Of a DNA stretch of 64,000 nt, positions 30,385-40,136 are shown in pieces. This DNA is from an uncultured Acetobacteraceae bacterium. Lineage in GTDB: Bacteria > Pseudomonadota > Alphaproteobacteria > Acetobacterales > Acetobacteraceae. The DNA lies in assembly GCA_903918195.1 (NCBI GenBank), contig CAIXDS010000201.1:53686-117685 (forward strand), in the 5' to 3' direction. The notes under the pieces were generated by a model, which worked only from the letters and a program-made list of their open reading frames with translations, was not told the origin of the DNA and made no database searches. Positions within the stretch are counted from its first letter, which is position 1, and each line of letters opens with the position of its first letter. A program made the position numbers and the translations under genes.

Positions 30385-31974
30385 TCAGGATTTCTGCACC
30401 CCCCAGAACACCGGAAACGGCGCTTTCGCTACGCCGGAGATGCTGGTGCGCCAAGCCTGGTACATCTGAAAGAAGCCGGTCGGCGCATAGGTCACGTTGT
30501 CGAACGAGGCTCGGTTGATCGCCGCGATGGCTTTCTTCTCGGCCGCCGGGTCGGCGGCGGCGTACCAGTCGCCGATGCGTGCCTGCACCTCGGGCGCGTT
30601 CGGCCAGCCGAACCATGCCTTGTCGCCGCCGGCATCCAGCGCCGGGTACGCCGCCGGGTTCACGCACTCCGCCCCGGCGTGCCAGGTATGAAAAAGGTTC
30701 CAGCCGCCCTTGCCCGGCGGGTCCTTCCTGGCCCGGCGCGCGCCGAGCGTGGCCCAGTCGGTTGCCACATAATCGGTTTCGAAACCGAGCCGGGTCAGCA
30801 GCTCCCGCGTGACTTCGCCCTGCGCCTTGATGATCGGGATATCGGTGGCGACGATCAGCGTCACCCGGGCGCCGAACTGTCCGGCCTCGGCCAGCAGCTT
30901 CTTCGCCGCCGCGTCGTCGCGTGGTCCGGTCAGGATATCGCCGCCCGCCTCGGTGTACATCGGCGTGCCTGGAGTGAAGAAACCCGGCAGCCTGCTCCAC
31001 AGATCGGGGTTCTCGCCCACCACGGCCTGCATGTAATCCGGCTGCGACAGCCCCATCAGCAGCGCCCGGCGCGCCCGCACATCGTTGAACGGCGGCTGCA
31101 GGTGGTTCATGCGCAGGCTGCCGATATTGCCGAGCGGATCGGCGATATCCACCGCGATGTTGCGGTTGCGCTTGAGCCGCGGCACCAGATCGGGCAGCGG
31201 CGTCTCCCACCAGTCAACCTCGCCATTCTGCAGCGCCGATCCGGCGGCGGCCGCGTCCATGCTGAGCCATTCGATGCGGTCAAACATCATGCGCTTGCCG
31301 CCGGCCAGCCACTCGGCCGCCTCCGGGCGCGCCGGATAATCGGCGAATCTCTCGAAGATGGCCCTGGCGCCCGGCCCCCATTCGGCCCGATTGAACTTCA
31401 TCGGCCCGGAGCCGACGAACTCGCCGATCTGCTGGAACGGATCGGTCCTGGCGATGCGCTCGGGCATGATCAAGGCGAGCGGCGCGTTGCTTTTGCCGAG
31501 GGCGAACAGCAACCGGTGGAACGGCCGGTTCAGGCGGAAGCGGAAGCGGGCATCGTCCAGCGCCTCCAGCGCATCGAGCCGTGCCGCGATCTGCTGGCCC
31601 GCGGTGTCGCGCACCATCCAGCGCTTCAGGCTGGCGATCACGTCGCGGCTGAGCACCGGCGTGCCGTCGTGGAATTTCAACCCGGGCCGCAGGCGGAAGG
31701 TCCAGGTCCGGAACGCCGCATCGACTTCGTGGCCCTCGCACATCTGCGGCTGCGGTTCCAGCCGGGCGTTCACGCCGTACAGCGTGTCCCACAACAGCAG
31801 GGCGGCGTTGCGCACGACGTGCTGGGGGCTGGCCACCGCGTCTAGGCTGGACAGGCCGGCCTGCGGCACGAAGCGCAGCACCCGGCCACCCTGGGCGGCG
31901 GCGCGGCCGGGCGCGACGAAGCTGGGCGCGGCCAGCCCGCCGGCGGCGGCCTGCAAGAACTGACGGCGCTTCAT
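30385..31974 (-). CDS. ABC transporter substrate-binding protein, family 5 (peptide/opine type)
   Basis: A 529-aa SBP_bac_5 protein. The start at 31974 gives an N-terminus MKRRQFLQAAAGGLAAPSFV ending GRAAAQG, a Tat- or Sec-type signal. The typical SBP_bac_5 segments are WTFRLRPGLKFHDGTPVLSR, DVIASLKRW and YPARPEAAEWLAGGKRMMFD. It would capture oligopeptides or other bulky solutes in the periplasm. No permease or ATPase genes accompany it, so it is an orphan receptor here. Confidence 0.9.
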   Translation of the reverse strand: MKRRQFLQAAAGGLAAPSFVAPGRAAAQGGRVLRFVPQAGLSSLDAVASPQHVVRNAALLLWDTLYGVNARLEPQPQMCEGHEVDAAFRTWTFRLRPGLKFHDGTPVLSRDVIASLKRWMVRDTAGQQIAARLDALEALDDARFRFRLNRPFHRLLFALGKSNAPLALIMPERIARTDPFQQIGEFVGSGPMKFNRAEWGPGARAIFERFADYPARPEAAEWLAGGKRMMFDRIEWLSMDAAAAGSALQNGEVDWWETPLPDLVPRLKRNRNIAVDIADPLGNIGSLRMNHLQPPFNDVRARRALLMGLSQPDYMQAVVGENPDLWSRLPGFFTPGTPMYTEAGGDILTGPRDDAAAKKLLAEAGQFGARVTLIVATDIPIIKAQGEVTRELLTRLGFETDYVATDWATLGARRARKDPPGKGGWNLFHTWHAGAECVNPAAYPALDAGGDKAWFGWPNAPEVQARIGDWYAAADPAAEKKAIAAINRASFDNVTYAPTGFFQMYQAWRTSISGVAKAPFPVFWGVQKS

Positions 31975-32215
31975 CGTGCACGCATCCCTTCGCCACCACG
32001 CTGCGCGGCCCGGGCCAGGATCGCGCAACGGGTTGACGGGCGCTTCGGCCACGCCCCCGCCGCTTCCCCTGCCCTTCTGGACATGGGACCGGCTGTTCCC
32101 CGGCACCTGGTGTGCGGCTGCCCCGGCGGCGGTGCCGGCCGCGAGGCATGGTTGGCGTCTTGTAGTGCCTGTCCCGGCACGCGCAAGCCGCCGCCGATGA
32201 CACTACGACCCGGGG

Positions 32216-32893
32216 CTACAGCGAAGCGGCCAGGCGATCGAAGACGGGATCGGCAACCGCGGCATCGTCCAGCCGTGGCAGCGCGACCACCGCCACCGGC
32301 GCGGCGAAGCGGGTGATCGTGGCGATCGTGTCAGCCAGGGTCACGCTGCTGCCTTCCGTTTCACTGACCACCAGCGCCGCCACCGCGACGCCATGCCGCA
32401 ACAGCACATCCAGCGCGCACAAGGCGTGGCTGATGGCGCCCAGATAACTGCCGCCGACCAGCACGGCCGGCAGGCCGAGCGCGGTCATCCAGTCCAGCAC
32501 CGTGCGCCGGTCATCCAGCGGCACCATGACGCCGCCGACGCCCTCGATCACCACCATACCCGCCGACGCGGCCATCCTGTCGCGGCAGAAGCCGGTCACC
32601 GCATCCACATCCACCGTCCGGTGCTCGATCCGCGCGGCCATGTCCGGCGACAGCGGCGCCCGGAAGCGCCAGGGGGCGATATCGGCCACCGTTTCCGGCG
32701 TCACCGCACGCCCAAGGGCGGCCAGCAGAATGCCGGGATCGCTGGCGGCCGCCGTTGCCGGGTCGTAGCCGCTGACCACCGGCTTCAGGGCGGCGACGCC
32801 GCGGCCGGCCCGGCGCAATGCCCGCACCAGCCCGGCCGCCACGAAACTCTTGCCGACCCCGGTCCCGGTGGCGGTGATGAACACACCGCTCAT
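32216..32893 (-). CDS. bioD: Dethiobiotin synthetase
   Basis: A 225-aa BioD. It closes the ureido ring of dethiobiotin from diaminopelargonate, CO2 and ATP. The P-loop is TGTGVGKS at residues 9-16 (Lys15), and the substrate Lys37 lies in ALKPVVSGYD, both as in E. coli BioD. VVIEGVGGVMVPLDD is the second conserved block. Its ATG overlaps the end of bioF by four bases. Upstream of its stop, 31975-32215 holds no gene that I can support. Confidence 0.96.
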   Translation of the reverse strand: MSGVFITATGTGVGKSFVAAGLVRALRRAGRGVAALKPVVSGYDPATAAASDPGILLAALGRAVTPETVADIAPWRFRAPLSPDMAARIEHRTVDVDAVTGFCRDRMAASAGMVVIEGVGGVMVPLDDRRTVLDWMTALGLPAVLVGGSYLGAISHALCALDVLLRHGVAVAALVVSETEGSSVTLADTIATITRFAAPVAVVALPRLDDAAVADPVFDRLAASL

Positions 32894-34050
32894 GCCGGTC
32901 GCCCCAGGATGCGCGTGCGCACCAGCGCGGCCAGACGGGCGATCGCTTCGTCCGGGTGCTGGGCGGTGAAGGTGAAGCGCAGCCGCGAGGTGCCGGCGGG
33001 CACGGTCGGCGGGCGGATGGCGGACACCAGGAACCCGGCCTCGGCCAGCAGCTGCGAGGCCGCCAGCGCCGCCGGCGCCTCGCCCAGGATCACCGGCACG
33101 ATCGGGCTGGCGGCCGCGGGCAATCCGACCAGCGTGGTGAACAGCCGCGCCTTCTGCACCGGCAGCGCGGCGTAGTCGGGTTGCGCCGCGATTAGGTCCA
33201 GTGCCGCGATCGCGGCGGCGACCGTGCCCGGCGGCAGCCCGGTGGCGTAGATGAACGTGCGCGCCCGCGTGCGGATCAGATCGATCACCGGCCGCGACGC
33301 ACAGAGATAGCCGCCATAGCCGCCGATCGCCTTGGACAGCGTGCCCATCTGCAACGGCACCGGCGCCGGACGCTCGCCTTCATGCACGGCACCCCTGCCC
33401 CCGCCGAGCACGCCGATGCCGTGCGCATCGTCGGTCATCAGCCAGCAATCATGCGCCTCGGCCAGCGCCGCCAGCGCGTGCAGCGGCGCCAGGTCGCCAT
33501 CCATCGAGAACACGCTGTCGGTCAGGATCAGCGCATGACGGTGGCTGGCCCGCGCGCCGGCAAGCAACTGCGCTACATGCGCCACATCGTTGTGGCGAAA
33601 GCTCAGGATGCTGCCGCTGCTGAGCTGCGCGCCGGTCCAGATGCAGGCATGCGCCAGCTCGTCCACCAGCAGCAGATCGTGCCTGCCGGCAAGGGCGGGA
33701 ATGATGCCCGCATTGGCCAGATAGCCGGAGCCGAACACGCAGGCATCCTCGGTGCCCTTCAGCCGGGCAAGCCGCGCCTCCAGCGCCGCATAGAGCGGGT
33801 GATTGCCGGTCACCAGACGCGACCCGCCCGCCCCCACGCCGTACTGGCGCGTCGCCGCAAGGGCCGCGGCCACCACGTCCGGATGGGTGCTGAGATTGAG
33901 GTAGTCGTTGCAGCAGAACGACAGCATGCGGCGCCCGTCGCGCAGCACCCAAGGCCCTTCCAGGCGCGTCGTCTCGGACAGGCTGCGGCGCAGGCTGCTC
34001 CGTTCCAGCGCGGCCAGTTTCACGCGGGCGAAGGCGTTGAGCGAGTCCAT
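32890..34050 (-). CDS. bioF: 8-amino-7-oxononanoate synthase
   Basis: A 386-aa PLP enzyme that condenses pimeloyl thioester with alanine. The start is MDSLNAFARVKLAALERSSL. The conserved segments are FCCNDYLNLSTHPDVV, GAGGSRLVTGNHPLYAALEA, DDAHGIGVLGG and the PLP Lys240 in TLSKAIGGYGGYLCAS. It is co-transcribed with bioD and divergent from bioB across a 120-base gap. I saw no BioR-type palindrome (TTAT-x-x-ATAA) in that gap, so the regulator is unclear. Confidence 0.95.
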   Translation of the reverse strand: MDSLNAFARVKLAALERSSLRRSLSETTRLEGPWVLRDGRRMLSFCCNDYLNLSTHPDVVAAALAATRQYGVGAGGSRLVTGNHPLYAALEARLARLKGTEDACVFGSGYLANAGIIPALAGRHDLLLVDELAHACIWTGAQLSSGSILSFRHNDVAHVAQLLAGARASHRHALILTDSVFSMDGDLAPLHALAALAEAHDCWLMTDDAHGIGVLGGGRGAVHEGERPAPVPLQMGTLSKAIGGYGGYLCASRPVIDLIRTRARTFIYATGLPPGTVAAAIAALDLIAAQPDYAALPVQKARLFTTLVGLPAAASPIVPVILGEAPAALAASQLLAEAGFLVSAIRPPTVPAGTSRLRFTFTAQHPDEAIARLAALVRTRILGRPA

Positions 34051-34170
34051 GCGGCGACACTCCGGAGACGGCAAGGTTGCCGGCCAAAATGGGCCCGAAT
34101 ACACTCCCCCGCCAGATCGGCCCGGCGCGGGGACCCCTGCCCGGGCGATTGCCATGAAGGATGATTGCAT

Positions 34171-35160
34171 ATGTCAGCGAGTACCCTTTCCCGCAGTGCG
34201 GCGCGGCCGGATAACGGTCTGCGCCACGACTGGACGCGGCCGGAGGTACGGGCGCTGATCGATCTGCCGTTTCCCGATCTGCTGTTTCGCGCCCAGACGG
34301 TGCACCGGCAGAATTTCGACCCCTGCGCGGTGCAGATGTCCGCGCTGCTTTCCATCAAGACCGGCGGCTGTCCGGAAGACTGCGCCTATTGTCCGCAGAG
34401 CGTGCACCACGAATGTTCGGTGGCGGCCACCAAGCTGATGCGGGTGGAAGCGGTGCTGGCGGAAGCCCGCGCCGCCCGCGCCAACGGGGCCACAAGATTC
34501 TGCATGGGCGCCGCCTGGCGCGCGCCCAAGGACCGCGACCTGGACGAGATCTGCGCCATCGTGGAGGGCGTGAAATCACTCGGCCTGGAGACCTGCGCCA
34601 CCCTCGGCATGCTCACCCGGGGACAGGCGGAGCGGCTGAAAGACGCAGGCCTGGACTACTACAACCACAATCTCGATACCTCGCCCGAGCATTACGGCAA
34701 AATCATCACCACGCGCACCTATCAGGACCGGCTGGAGACGCTGGAGCACGTGCGCGAGGCCGGCATGCATGTGTGCTGCGGCGGCATCGTCGGCATGGGC
34801 GAGGACGCCGACGACCAGGCCGGCCTGCTGGTCGCGCTGGCCAACCTGCCGCAACACCCCGAGAGTGTGCCGATCAACATGCTGGTGCGGGTCGCCGGCA
34901 CAAAGCTGGCCGACGGCGATGACGTGGACCCGATCACCTTCGTGCGCATCATCGCCACCGCCCGCATCATGATGCCGCAATCCTTCGTGCGTCTGGCCGC
35001 CGGGCGCGAGGACATCAGCGACGAAACCCACGCGCTGTGCTTTCTTGCCGGCGTCAACTCGATTTTTTACGGCGCCAAGCTGCTGACCGCGCCGAACGCG
35101 GCGGTCAGCCGCGACGCCGCCTTGCTGGACCGTCTCGGCATGGCGGCCATGCGGCTCTGA
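34171..35160 (+). CDS. bioB: Biotin synthase (radical SAM)
   Basis: A 329-aa BioB, which inserts sulfur into dethiobiotin. The start is the ATG at 34171 behind AAGGA. The SAM-cluster ligands are Cys67, Cys71 and Cys74 ([13 protein letters not shown]). [20 protein letters not shown] and [11 protein letters not shown] carry the family's second cluster and SAM contacts. [20 protein letters not shown] is near the C-terminus. It is followed by bioA after nine bases. Confidence 0.97.
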   Translation: MSASTLSRSAARPDNGLRHDWTRPEVRALIDLPFPDLLFRAQTVHRQNFDPCAVQMSALLSIKTGGCPEDCAYCPQSVHHECSVAATKLMRVEAVLAEARAARANGATRFCMGAAWRAPKDRDLDEICAIVEGVKSLGLETCATLGMLTRGQAERLKDAGLDYYNHNLDTSPEHYGKIITTRTYQDRLETLEHVREAGMHVCCGGIVGMGEDADDQAGLLVALANLPQHPESVPINMLVRVAGTKLADGDDVDPITFVRIIATARIMMPQSFVRLAAGREDISDETHALCFLAGVNSIFYGAKLLTAPNAAVSRDAALLDRLGMAAMRL

Positions 35161-35169
35161 TCGCCCGTC

Positions 35170-36441
35170 ATGGCTGTCGCACCGCCCGGCTGGTACTCGG
35201 CCGGCCTGCGCCATATCTGGCTGCCGTACACGCAGATGAAAACCACGCCGCCGCCCTTGGCAGTCGCGCGCACGCACGGCTCGCGCATCGTGCTGGCGGA
35301 CGGGCGGGAGCTGATCGACGGCATCGCCTCCTGGTGGACCGCCTGCCATGGCTATAATCACCCGGCAATCCGCGACGCGGTGCGGGCGCAGCTCGACGCC
35401 ATGCCGCATGTCATGTTCGGCGGGCTGGTGCATGCACCGGCGCTGACGCTCGCGCGCAAGCTGACGGCGCTGCTGCCGGCCGGGCTCGATCGGGTTTTCT
35501 TCACCGATTCCGGCTCGGTCGCGGTCGAGGTCGCGATGAAGATGGCTGTGCAATACTGGCTGAATCGCGGCGAACGCGGTCGCACCCAAATGCTGGCCTT
35601 CCAGGGCGGCTATCACGGCGACACCTTCGCCACCATGGCGGTGTGCGACCCCGACGAAGGTATGCACAGCCTGTTCGCCGGCGTGCTGCCGGAGCATCCG
35701 GTGATCGCGCTGCCACGCACCGAAGACAGCATCGCCGCCTTCGACCGCTTCCTCGACCAGCATGCCGGCACGCTGGCCGCCATTCTGGTGGAACCGCTGG
35801 TGCAAGGCGCCGGCGGCATGCTGTTCCACGACGCGGCTGTGCTGCGACACCTGCGGCAGGCGGCCGACCGCTACGGCCTGCTGCTGATCTTCGATGAGAT
35901 CTTCACCGGTTTCGGCCGCACCGGCACATTATTCGCCTGCGAGCAGGCCGGCGTGACGCCGGATATCATCACGCTGTCAAAAGCGTTGACCGGCGGCACC
36001 ATGGCCCTGGCCGCGACAATCGCGCGCCAGGAGGTGTTCGAAGCGTTCTGGTCGGACGATCCTTTGCACGCGCTGATGCACGGGCCAACCTACATGGCCA
36101 ACGCCCTGGCCTGCGCCGCCGCCAATGCATCGCTCGATCTTTTCGCGCAGGAGCCGCGCCTGGCCCAGGTGGCGGCAATCTCGGCAGCACTCGCGGACGG
36201 GCTGGCGCCGTGCCGGGAATTTCCCCGGGTGCGGGATGTCCGTGTGCTGGGCGCGATCGGCGTGGTCGAACTCGACCGCATCGACGCCATCAATGCGCTG
36301 AAGGCCCGCTTTGTCGAATGCGGGGTCTGGGTTCGGCCGTTCCGGAATATCGTCTATCTTACGCCGGCCATTACGATCGAACCTGACGATCTTGCCTTGC
36401 TGATGCGGGCTGTGGTCTCTGTACTAAATGAGCAAAGGTAA
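35170..36441 (+). CDS. bioA: Adenosylmethionine-8-amino-7-oxononanoate aminotransferase
   Basis: A 423-aa class III aminotransferase that makes 7,8-diaminopelargonate with SAM as amino donor. [19 protein letters not shown] is the BioA-specific start region, with the SAM-binding Tyr. The other conserved elements are [50 protein letters not shown] and the PLP Lys271 in TLSKALTGG. With bioB, bioF and bioD this completes the KAPA-to-biotin pathway. No pimelate-side genes (bioC/bioH/bioZ) are seen here. Confidence 0.97.
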   Translation: MAVAPPGWYSAGLRHIWLPYTQMKTTPPPLAVARTHGSRIVLADGRELIDGIASWWTACHGYNHPAIRDAVRAQLDAMPHVMFGGLVHAPALTLARKLTALLPAGLDRVFFTDSGSVAVEVAMKMAVQYWLNRGERGRTQMLAFQGGYHGDTFATMAVCDPDEGMHSLFAGVLPEHPVIALPRTEDSIAAFDRFLDQHAGTLAAILVEPLVQGAGGMLFHDAAVLRHLRQAADRYGLLLIFDEIFTGFGRTGTLFACEQAGVTPDIITLSKALTGGTMALAATIARQEVFEAFWSDDPLHALMHGPTYMANALACAAANASLDLFAQEPRLAQVAAISAALADGLAPCREFPRVRDVRVLGAIGVVELDRIDAINALKARFVECGVWVRPFRNIVYLTPAITIEPDDLALLMRAVVSVLNEQR

Positions 36442-36495
36442 GGCCAGGGCTCTGCCCTGGACCAGCCAAGGGCCGAGAGGCCCCTGGACCCCATC
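36439..36495. repeat. GC-rich intergenic palindromic repeat, copy 5
   Basis: Lies between the convergent bioA and ftsH genes. The sequence is AAGGCCAGGGCTCTGCCCTG, GACCAGCCAAGGGCCGAGAG, GCCCCTGGACCCCAT. The first stem (CCAGGGC/GCCCTGG) is perfect. In this convergent position it could serve as a two-way transcription barrier. Confidence 0.85.
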
Positions 36496-36496
36496 C

Positions 36497-38320
36497 TTAG
36501 GCGGCGTCGCTTAGCACCGGCTTGGGAATCTGATCGACCGTTAGCGTCTCCAGCGCCAGCAGGCTTGCCGCACCCTCGTCCAGCGCGGCGCGGTTGGCGC
36601 GCAGCACACCCAGCGCCCGCTCCAGCGCCGCCTGCAGCGTCGCCTGCACCGCCTGATCGATCTCGCGCGCGGTCTGCTCGGAAAACCGCCTTGGCCGCCA
36701 GAACGAACCGGGCTGGTCGAGGAAATGCCCCTCCTCGGTATCCCAGGCGACCGGCCCCAGCGTCTCGTCCATGCCATAGCGCAGCACCATGCCGCGCGCG
36801 ATATCGGTCGCCCGCGCCAGATCGTCGGCCGCCCCGGTGGAAACATCCGGGCCGATCAGCATCTCGGCCGCCCGGCCACCCATCAGCACCGTCAGCTTCG
36901 CCTCCAGCTCGCTCCGTCCCATCAAAAAACGGTCCTCGGTCGGTCGCGACATCGTGTAGCCCAACGCCCCGATGCCACGCGGAATGATCGAAACCTTGGT
37001 CACCGGATCGGCGCCGGGAGTCGCCATCGCCACCAGCGCATGGCCCATCTCGTGGTAGGCAACGGTCCGCCGCTCGCGCGGAATCAACACCCGCGAGCGC
37101 TTCTCCAACCCGGCGATGATGCGCTCCACCGCCTCGGTAAAATCCCGCATGGCGATAGCGTTGGCCCGGCGCCGCGTGGCCACCACCGCCGCCTCGTTGG
37201 CCAGATTGGCGAGGTCCGCGCCGGTGAAGCCGGGCGTCATGGCGGCGATTTCCGCCAGGTCCACATCCGGCGCCAGCGTCAGGTTGGTCAGATGGACCTT
37301 GAGGATGTCGATGCGGCCCTTCTTCTCCGGCCGGTCCACCAATATCTGGCGGTCGAACCGGCCGGCCCGCAGCAACGCCGGGTCGAGAATCTCCGGGCGG
37401 TTGGTCGCGGCGAGAATAACCACCGCCACGGACCGGTCGAATCCGTCCATCTCGGCGAGCAACTGGTTGAGCGTCTGCTCCTTCTCGTCCTGACCGGTGA
37501 TCGGCGAAGCGTGCCGCGCCCGTCCCAACGCATCCAGCTCGTCAATGAAGATGATGCAGGGGGCCGAGCCGCGCGCCTGCTCGAACAGGTCGCGCACCCG
37601 TGCCGCGCCCACACCCACGAACATCTCGACAAACTCAGCGCCATTGGTGGCAAAGAACGGCACGCCCGCCTCGCCGGCCACAGCGCGGGCCAGCAGCGTC
37701 TTGCCGGTGCCGGGCGGGCCGACCAGCAGCACGCCGCGCGGCATGTGCGCGCCCAGGCGGGTAAATTCCTCCGGCCGCTTCAGGAAGTCCACGATCTCGT
37801 GCAGTTCCTCCTTGGCCTCGTCCACGCCGGCAACATCGTCGAAGGTCGTGCGCACATCGGTCTCGGCCACCAGCTTGGCGCGGCTGCGACCGACCGAAAG
37901 CAAGCCCCCGCCCAGCATGCCGCCACCGCCCCGGCCGCCCGCCATCATCCGGCTGGCGGCGATCCAGATGCCGACGAACAGCAGCGGCGGCACAATCCAC
38001 GACAGCACCTGGCCGAACGCGCCCATGCCGGGCGTGCCGGAATATTCTATTCCGTGCTTGGTCAATTCGGCGGCGATGTCCGCCGGCACGCGCTGTGTGA
38101 TGAAGCTGGCGGCCCCGTCCGGCAGTTTTTCCTTCAGTTCACCCCGGATGGTATCGCCCGACACGGTGACGCGGGCGATCTTCCCATCGTCGAGCAATTG
38201 CTGGTACTTGCTGTACGGCAGTTGCTCGGCCGGCATGGTGGCCAGCGGCCCGAACGACAGCAGCAGCATGGTGATGATCGCGCCGAACCAAAGCAGCTGG
38301 AGGTAAGGCAGCTTGCGCAT
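36497..38320 (-). CDS. ftsH: ATP-dependent zinc metalloprotease FtsH
   Basis: A 607-aa membrane-bound AAA protease. The order is a first membrane helix ([16 protein letters not shown]), a periplasmic domain (about 30-105), a second helix, then the AAA domain with Walker A GPPGTGKT (201-208), Walker [12 protein letters not shown] and [22 protein letters not shown]. The protease zinc motif is HEMGH at 423-427, where the family usually has HEAGH. It degrades membrane and regulatory proteins. The start is the ATG of [10 protein letters not shown]. The neighbouring stress-protein gene suggests this is a stress-associated paralogue rather than the main ftsH, which is usually near tilS. Confidence 0.95.
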   Translation of the reverse strand: MRKLPYLQLLWFGAIITMLLLSFGPLATMPAEQLPYSKYQQLLDDGKIARVTVSGDTIRGELKEKLPDGAASFITQRVPADIAAELTKHGIEYSGTPGMGAFGQVLSWIVPPLLFVGIWIAASRMMAGGRGGGGMLGGGLLSVGRSRAKLVAETDVRTTFDDVAGVDEAKEELHEIVDFLKRPEEFTRLGAHMPRGVLLVGPPGTGKTLLARAVAGEAGVPFFATNGAEFVEMFVGVGAARVRDLFEQARGSAPCIIFIDELDALGRARHASPITGQDEKEQTLNQLLAEMDGFDRSVAVVILAATNRPEILDPALLRAGRFDRQILVDRPEKKGRIDILKVHLTNLTLAPDVDLAEIAAMTPGFTGADLANLANEAAVVATRRRANAIAMRDFTEAVERIIAGLEKRSRVLIPRERRTVAYHEMGHALVAMATPGADPVTKVSIIPRGIGALGYTMSRPTEDRFLMGRSELEAKLTVLMGGRAAEMLIGPDVSTGAADDLARATDIARGMVLRYGMDETLGPVAWDTEEGHFLDQPGSFWRPRRFSEQTAREIDQAVQATLQAALERALGVLRANRAALDEGAASLLALETLTVDQIPKPVLSDAA

Positions 38321-38346
38321 GACTTTAACGATGCGTGACGTGCGCC

Positions 38347-39213
38347 TCAATGCGCCATCAGCACCGGCACATCCACGCCCGACAATATCCGGTTGGTGAA
38401 ACCGCCGAACACGACTTCCCGCAGCCGGCTGTGACTGTAGCCGCCCATGACGATCAGGCTGGCCTGCGCCCGTTCGGCCTCCTGCAACAACACATCCACC
38501 GGGCGGCGCCGCTCGCGGCCGAGCTGGCGGACGCTGGTGTTGGGGTTATGCCAGCGCAGGCTGCGCAGCAGCCGGTCGGAGGTGTGCTCGCGCGCCTCGT
38601 CCTCCTCGACAACCGACACGATCACCACCCGCTCGGCGCGCTCCAGCAGCGGCAGCGCGGACGCCACCGCCCGGGCGGCCTCCGGCGTGTCCTTCCAGGC
38701 GATGACGACGGTGCCCAGCAGCGTCTTCGGAACGGTGGCGGGCGCCACCAGCAGCGGCCGGCCGGTGTCCATCAGCGCCGCCTCCAGCACCTCCATCGCC
38801 GCCTCGCGCCCGGGCTGCGCCCGCCCGACCACGACCAGGTCAGCGAACCGGCCGTATTCGGAAATCCACTGGGCATCGCTGCCGGTTTCCACGGTGAACT
38901 CGGCCGACAATCCCTCGCCCGGACGCGGTGCCCCGCGCGAAATGTCATTGCGCAGACAGAAATCCTCGACCAGCCGCGAGGCCTGCGCCTGCACCTGCTT
39001 CGACTCCGCCTCCAGCTTGTCCACCACGCCCTGCACCGCGCCGCCGCCGCCAAGCCCGCCGGTGGACATTGAGATCACGATTTCGGTCACGTCCACCCGC
39101 ACATGCAGGAATTCCAGATGCGCCGAGAACGGACGGGCGGCCAGCAATGCCGTCTCGAAGACCGCCGGATCGGATGCGGCACCGGTCGCGGGAACCAGGA
39201 CATACTTGTACAT
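38347..39213 (-). CDS. Universal stress protein, two-domain
   Basis: A 288-aa UspA-family protein starting MYKYVLVPATGAASDPAVFE, behind AAGGATAACC. There are two alpha/beta Usp units. The second ends with the ATP-binding signature GGYSHSRLREVVFGGFTNRI (G-2x-G-9x-G); the first is degenerate. A Gly-rich insertion (STGGLGGGGAVQGVVDKLEA) lies near residue 50. It is co-directional with ftsH, 26 bases apart, and starts next to an FNR-type operator. Confidence 0.9.
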   Translation of the reverse strand: MYKYVLVPATGAASDPAVFETALLAARPFSAHLEFLHVRVDVTEIVISMSTGGLGGGGAVQGVVDKLEAESKQVQAQASRLVEDFCLRNDISRGAPRPGEGLSAEFTVETGSDAQWISEYGRFADLVVVGRAQPGREAAMEVLEAALMDTGRPLLVAPATVPKTLLGTVVIAWKDTPEAARAVASALPLLERAERVVIVSVVEEDEAREHTSDRLLRSLRWHNPNTSVRQLGRERRRPVDVLLQEAERAQASLIVMGGYSHSRLREVVFGGFTNRILSGVDVPVLMAH

Positions 39214-39300
39214 GAAGGTTATCCTTTGCACGGCAGACCAGCGTTCCAGGCAGACGGGCGTTGGTTCAAAGTAAAGCACGGAATGGCCGGCCTGTCGCCT

Positions 39301-39314
39301 CTGATCCAAATCAA
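39301..39314. promoter_or_regulatory. FNR/CRP-family-type operator between usp and CBS genes
   Basis: CTGATccaaATCAA matches the FNR consensus TTGAT-N4-ATCAA at nine of ten fixed bases. It lies 88 bases before the usp start and 58 bases before the CBS-gene start, so a dimer there could control both divergent units. FNR-family control of usp and CBS genes under low oxygen is common in proteobacteria. Confidence 0.6.
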
Positions 39315-39316
39315 TG

Positions 39317-39332
39317 CCGTGCCGCGGCACGG
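39317..39332. other. Perfect 16-bp GC palindrome beside the FNR-type site
   Basis: CCGTGCCGCGGCACGG is a perfect inverted repeat with no spacer, two bases from the FNR-type site. It may be a second operator for the divergent promoters or a chance GC palindrome. A TATAAA tract follows at 39341. Confidence 0.4.
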
Positions 39333-39371
39333 GACCATGGTATAAAGTGGCGTTAGATCGAGGAGGTTGCC

Positions 39372-40088
39372 ATGGATGCAGGCGACGTTATGACCCGCGA
39401 TGTCGCGACCGTCGGCCCGGATACGCCGGTGCCGCAGGTCGTCAAGCTGCTCCTCTCCCGCGCCATCTCCGGCGTTCCCGTCGTTGACGATGCCGGGGTG
39501 CTGGTCGGCCTCATCAGCGAAGGCGATCTGCTGCGCCGCGCTGAGATCGGCACCGAGAAGCGGCGCGGCAGCTGGCGGGCGTTCTTTACCGGCACGGCAA
39601 CGCTGGCCGAGGAATATGTCCGCTCGCACGGCACCGCGGCGCGCGACATCATGACGCGCGATGTCATTTCGGTCGCCCGCACCACGAAGCTGGCGGACAT
39701 CGCCGACCTCATGGAGCAGAAGCGCATCAAGCGCGTGCCGGTGCTGGAGGATGGCCGGCTCGTCGGCATTGTCACCCGGGCGAACCTGCTGCGCGCCTTC
39801 GCCTCCCAGCTGCCCGACGCCGCGCCAACCGTCACCACCGACGACGCGGCGATTCGCACCGCCCTGCTGGCCGAACTCGGGCGGCAGACCTGGAGCCGCC
39901 GGGCCGAGAATACGGTCGTCGTCAGCGACGGCGTCGTACACCTCTGGGGCCTGGTTTCCACCCAGGAAGAATTGCGGGCCCTGGAACTGGCCGCCCAGGC
40001 GATTCCCGGCGTGAAGGCGGTACAGAATCACATGATCGTGTTGTCGGAAGAACCCTATCCGTTGTTCCCAGGCTCGTTCGCGGCCTGA
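39372..40088 (+). CDS. Double-CBS plus BON domain protein
   Basis: A 238-aa protein. CBS 1 is DVMTRDVATVGPDTPVPQVV to VGLISEGDLLRRAE. CBS 2 is DIMTRDVISVARTTKLADIA to VGIVTRANLLRAFA. A C-terminal BON domain (about residues 155-225: IRTALLAELGRQTWS, VVVSDGVVHLWGLVSTQEEL) ends PGVKAVQNHMIVL. CBS pairs sense adenylates, and BON domains are often linked to membrane binding. A strong ribosome binding site (GAGGAGG) precedes it. The next gene, a nucleotidyltransferase, is usually fused to CBS domains in other bacteria. Confidence 0.93.
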   Translation: MDAGDVMTRDVATVGPDTPVPQVVKLLLSRAISGVPVVDDAGVLVGLISEGDLLRRAEIGTEKRRGSWRAFFTGTATLAEEYVRSHGTAARDIMTRDVISVARTTKLADIADLMEQKRIKRVPVLEDGRLVGIVTRANLLRAFASQLPDAAPTVTTDDAAIRTALLAELGRQTWSRRAENTVVVSDGVVHLWGLVSTQEELRALELAAQAIPGVKAVQNHMIVLSEEPYPLFPGSFAA

Positions 40089-40136
40089 CCCAAGCCGACG
40101 GCTTCACTGCGCCGGCAAGCGCGCAGCAATCGCCGC

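Noticed and set aside
34051..34170. A BioR-type biotin operator between bioF and bioB
   Set aside because: No TTAT-x-x-ATAA-like palindrome could be found in this gap; biotin control may be by another factor or absent.
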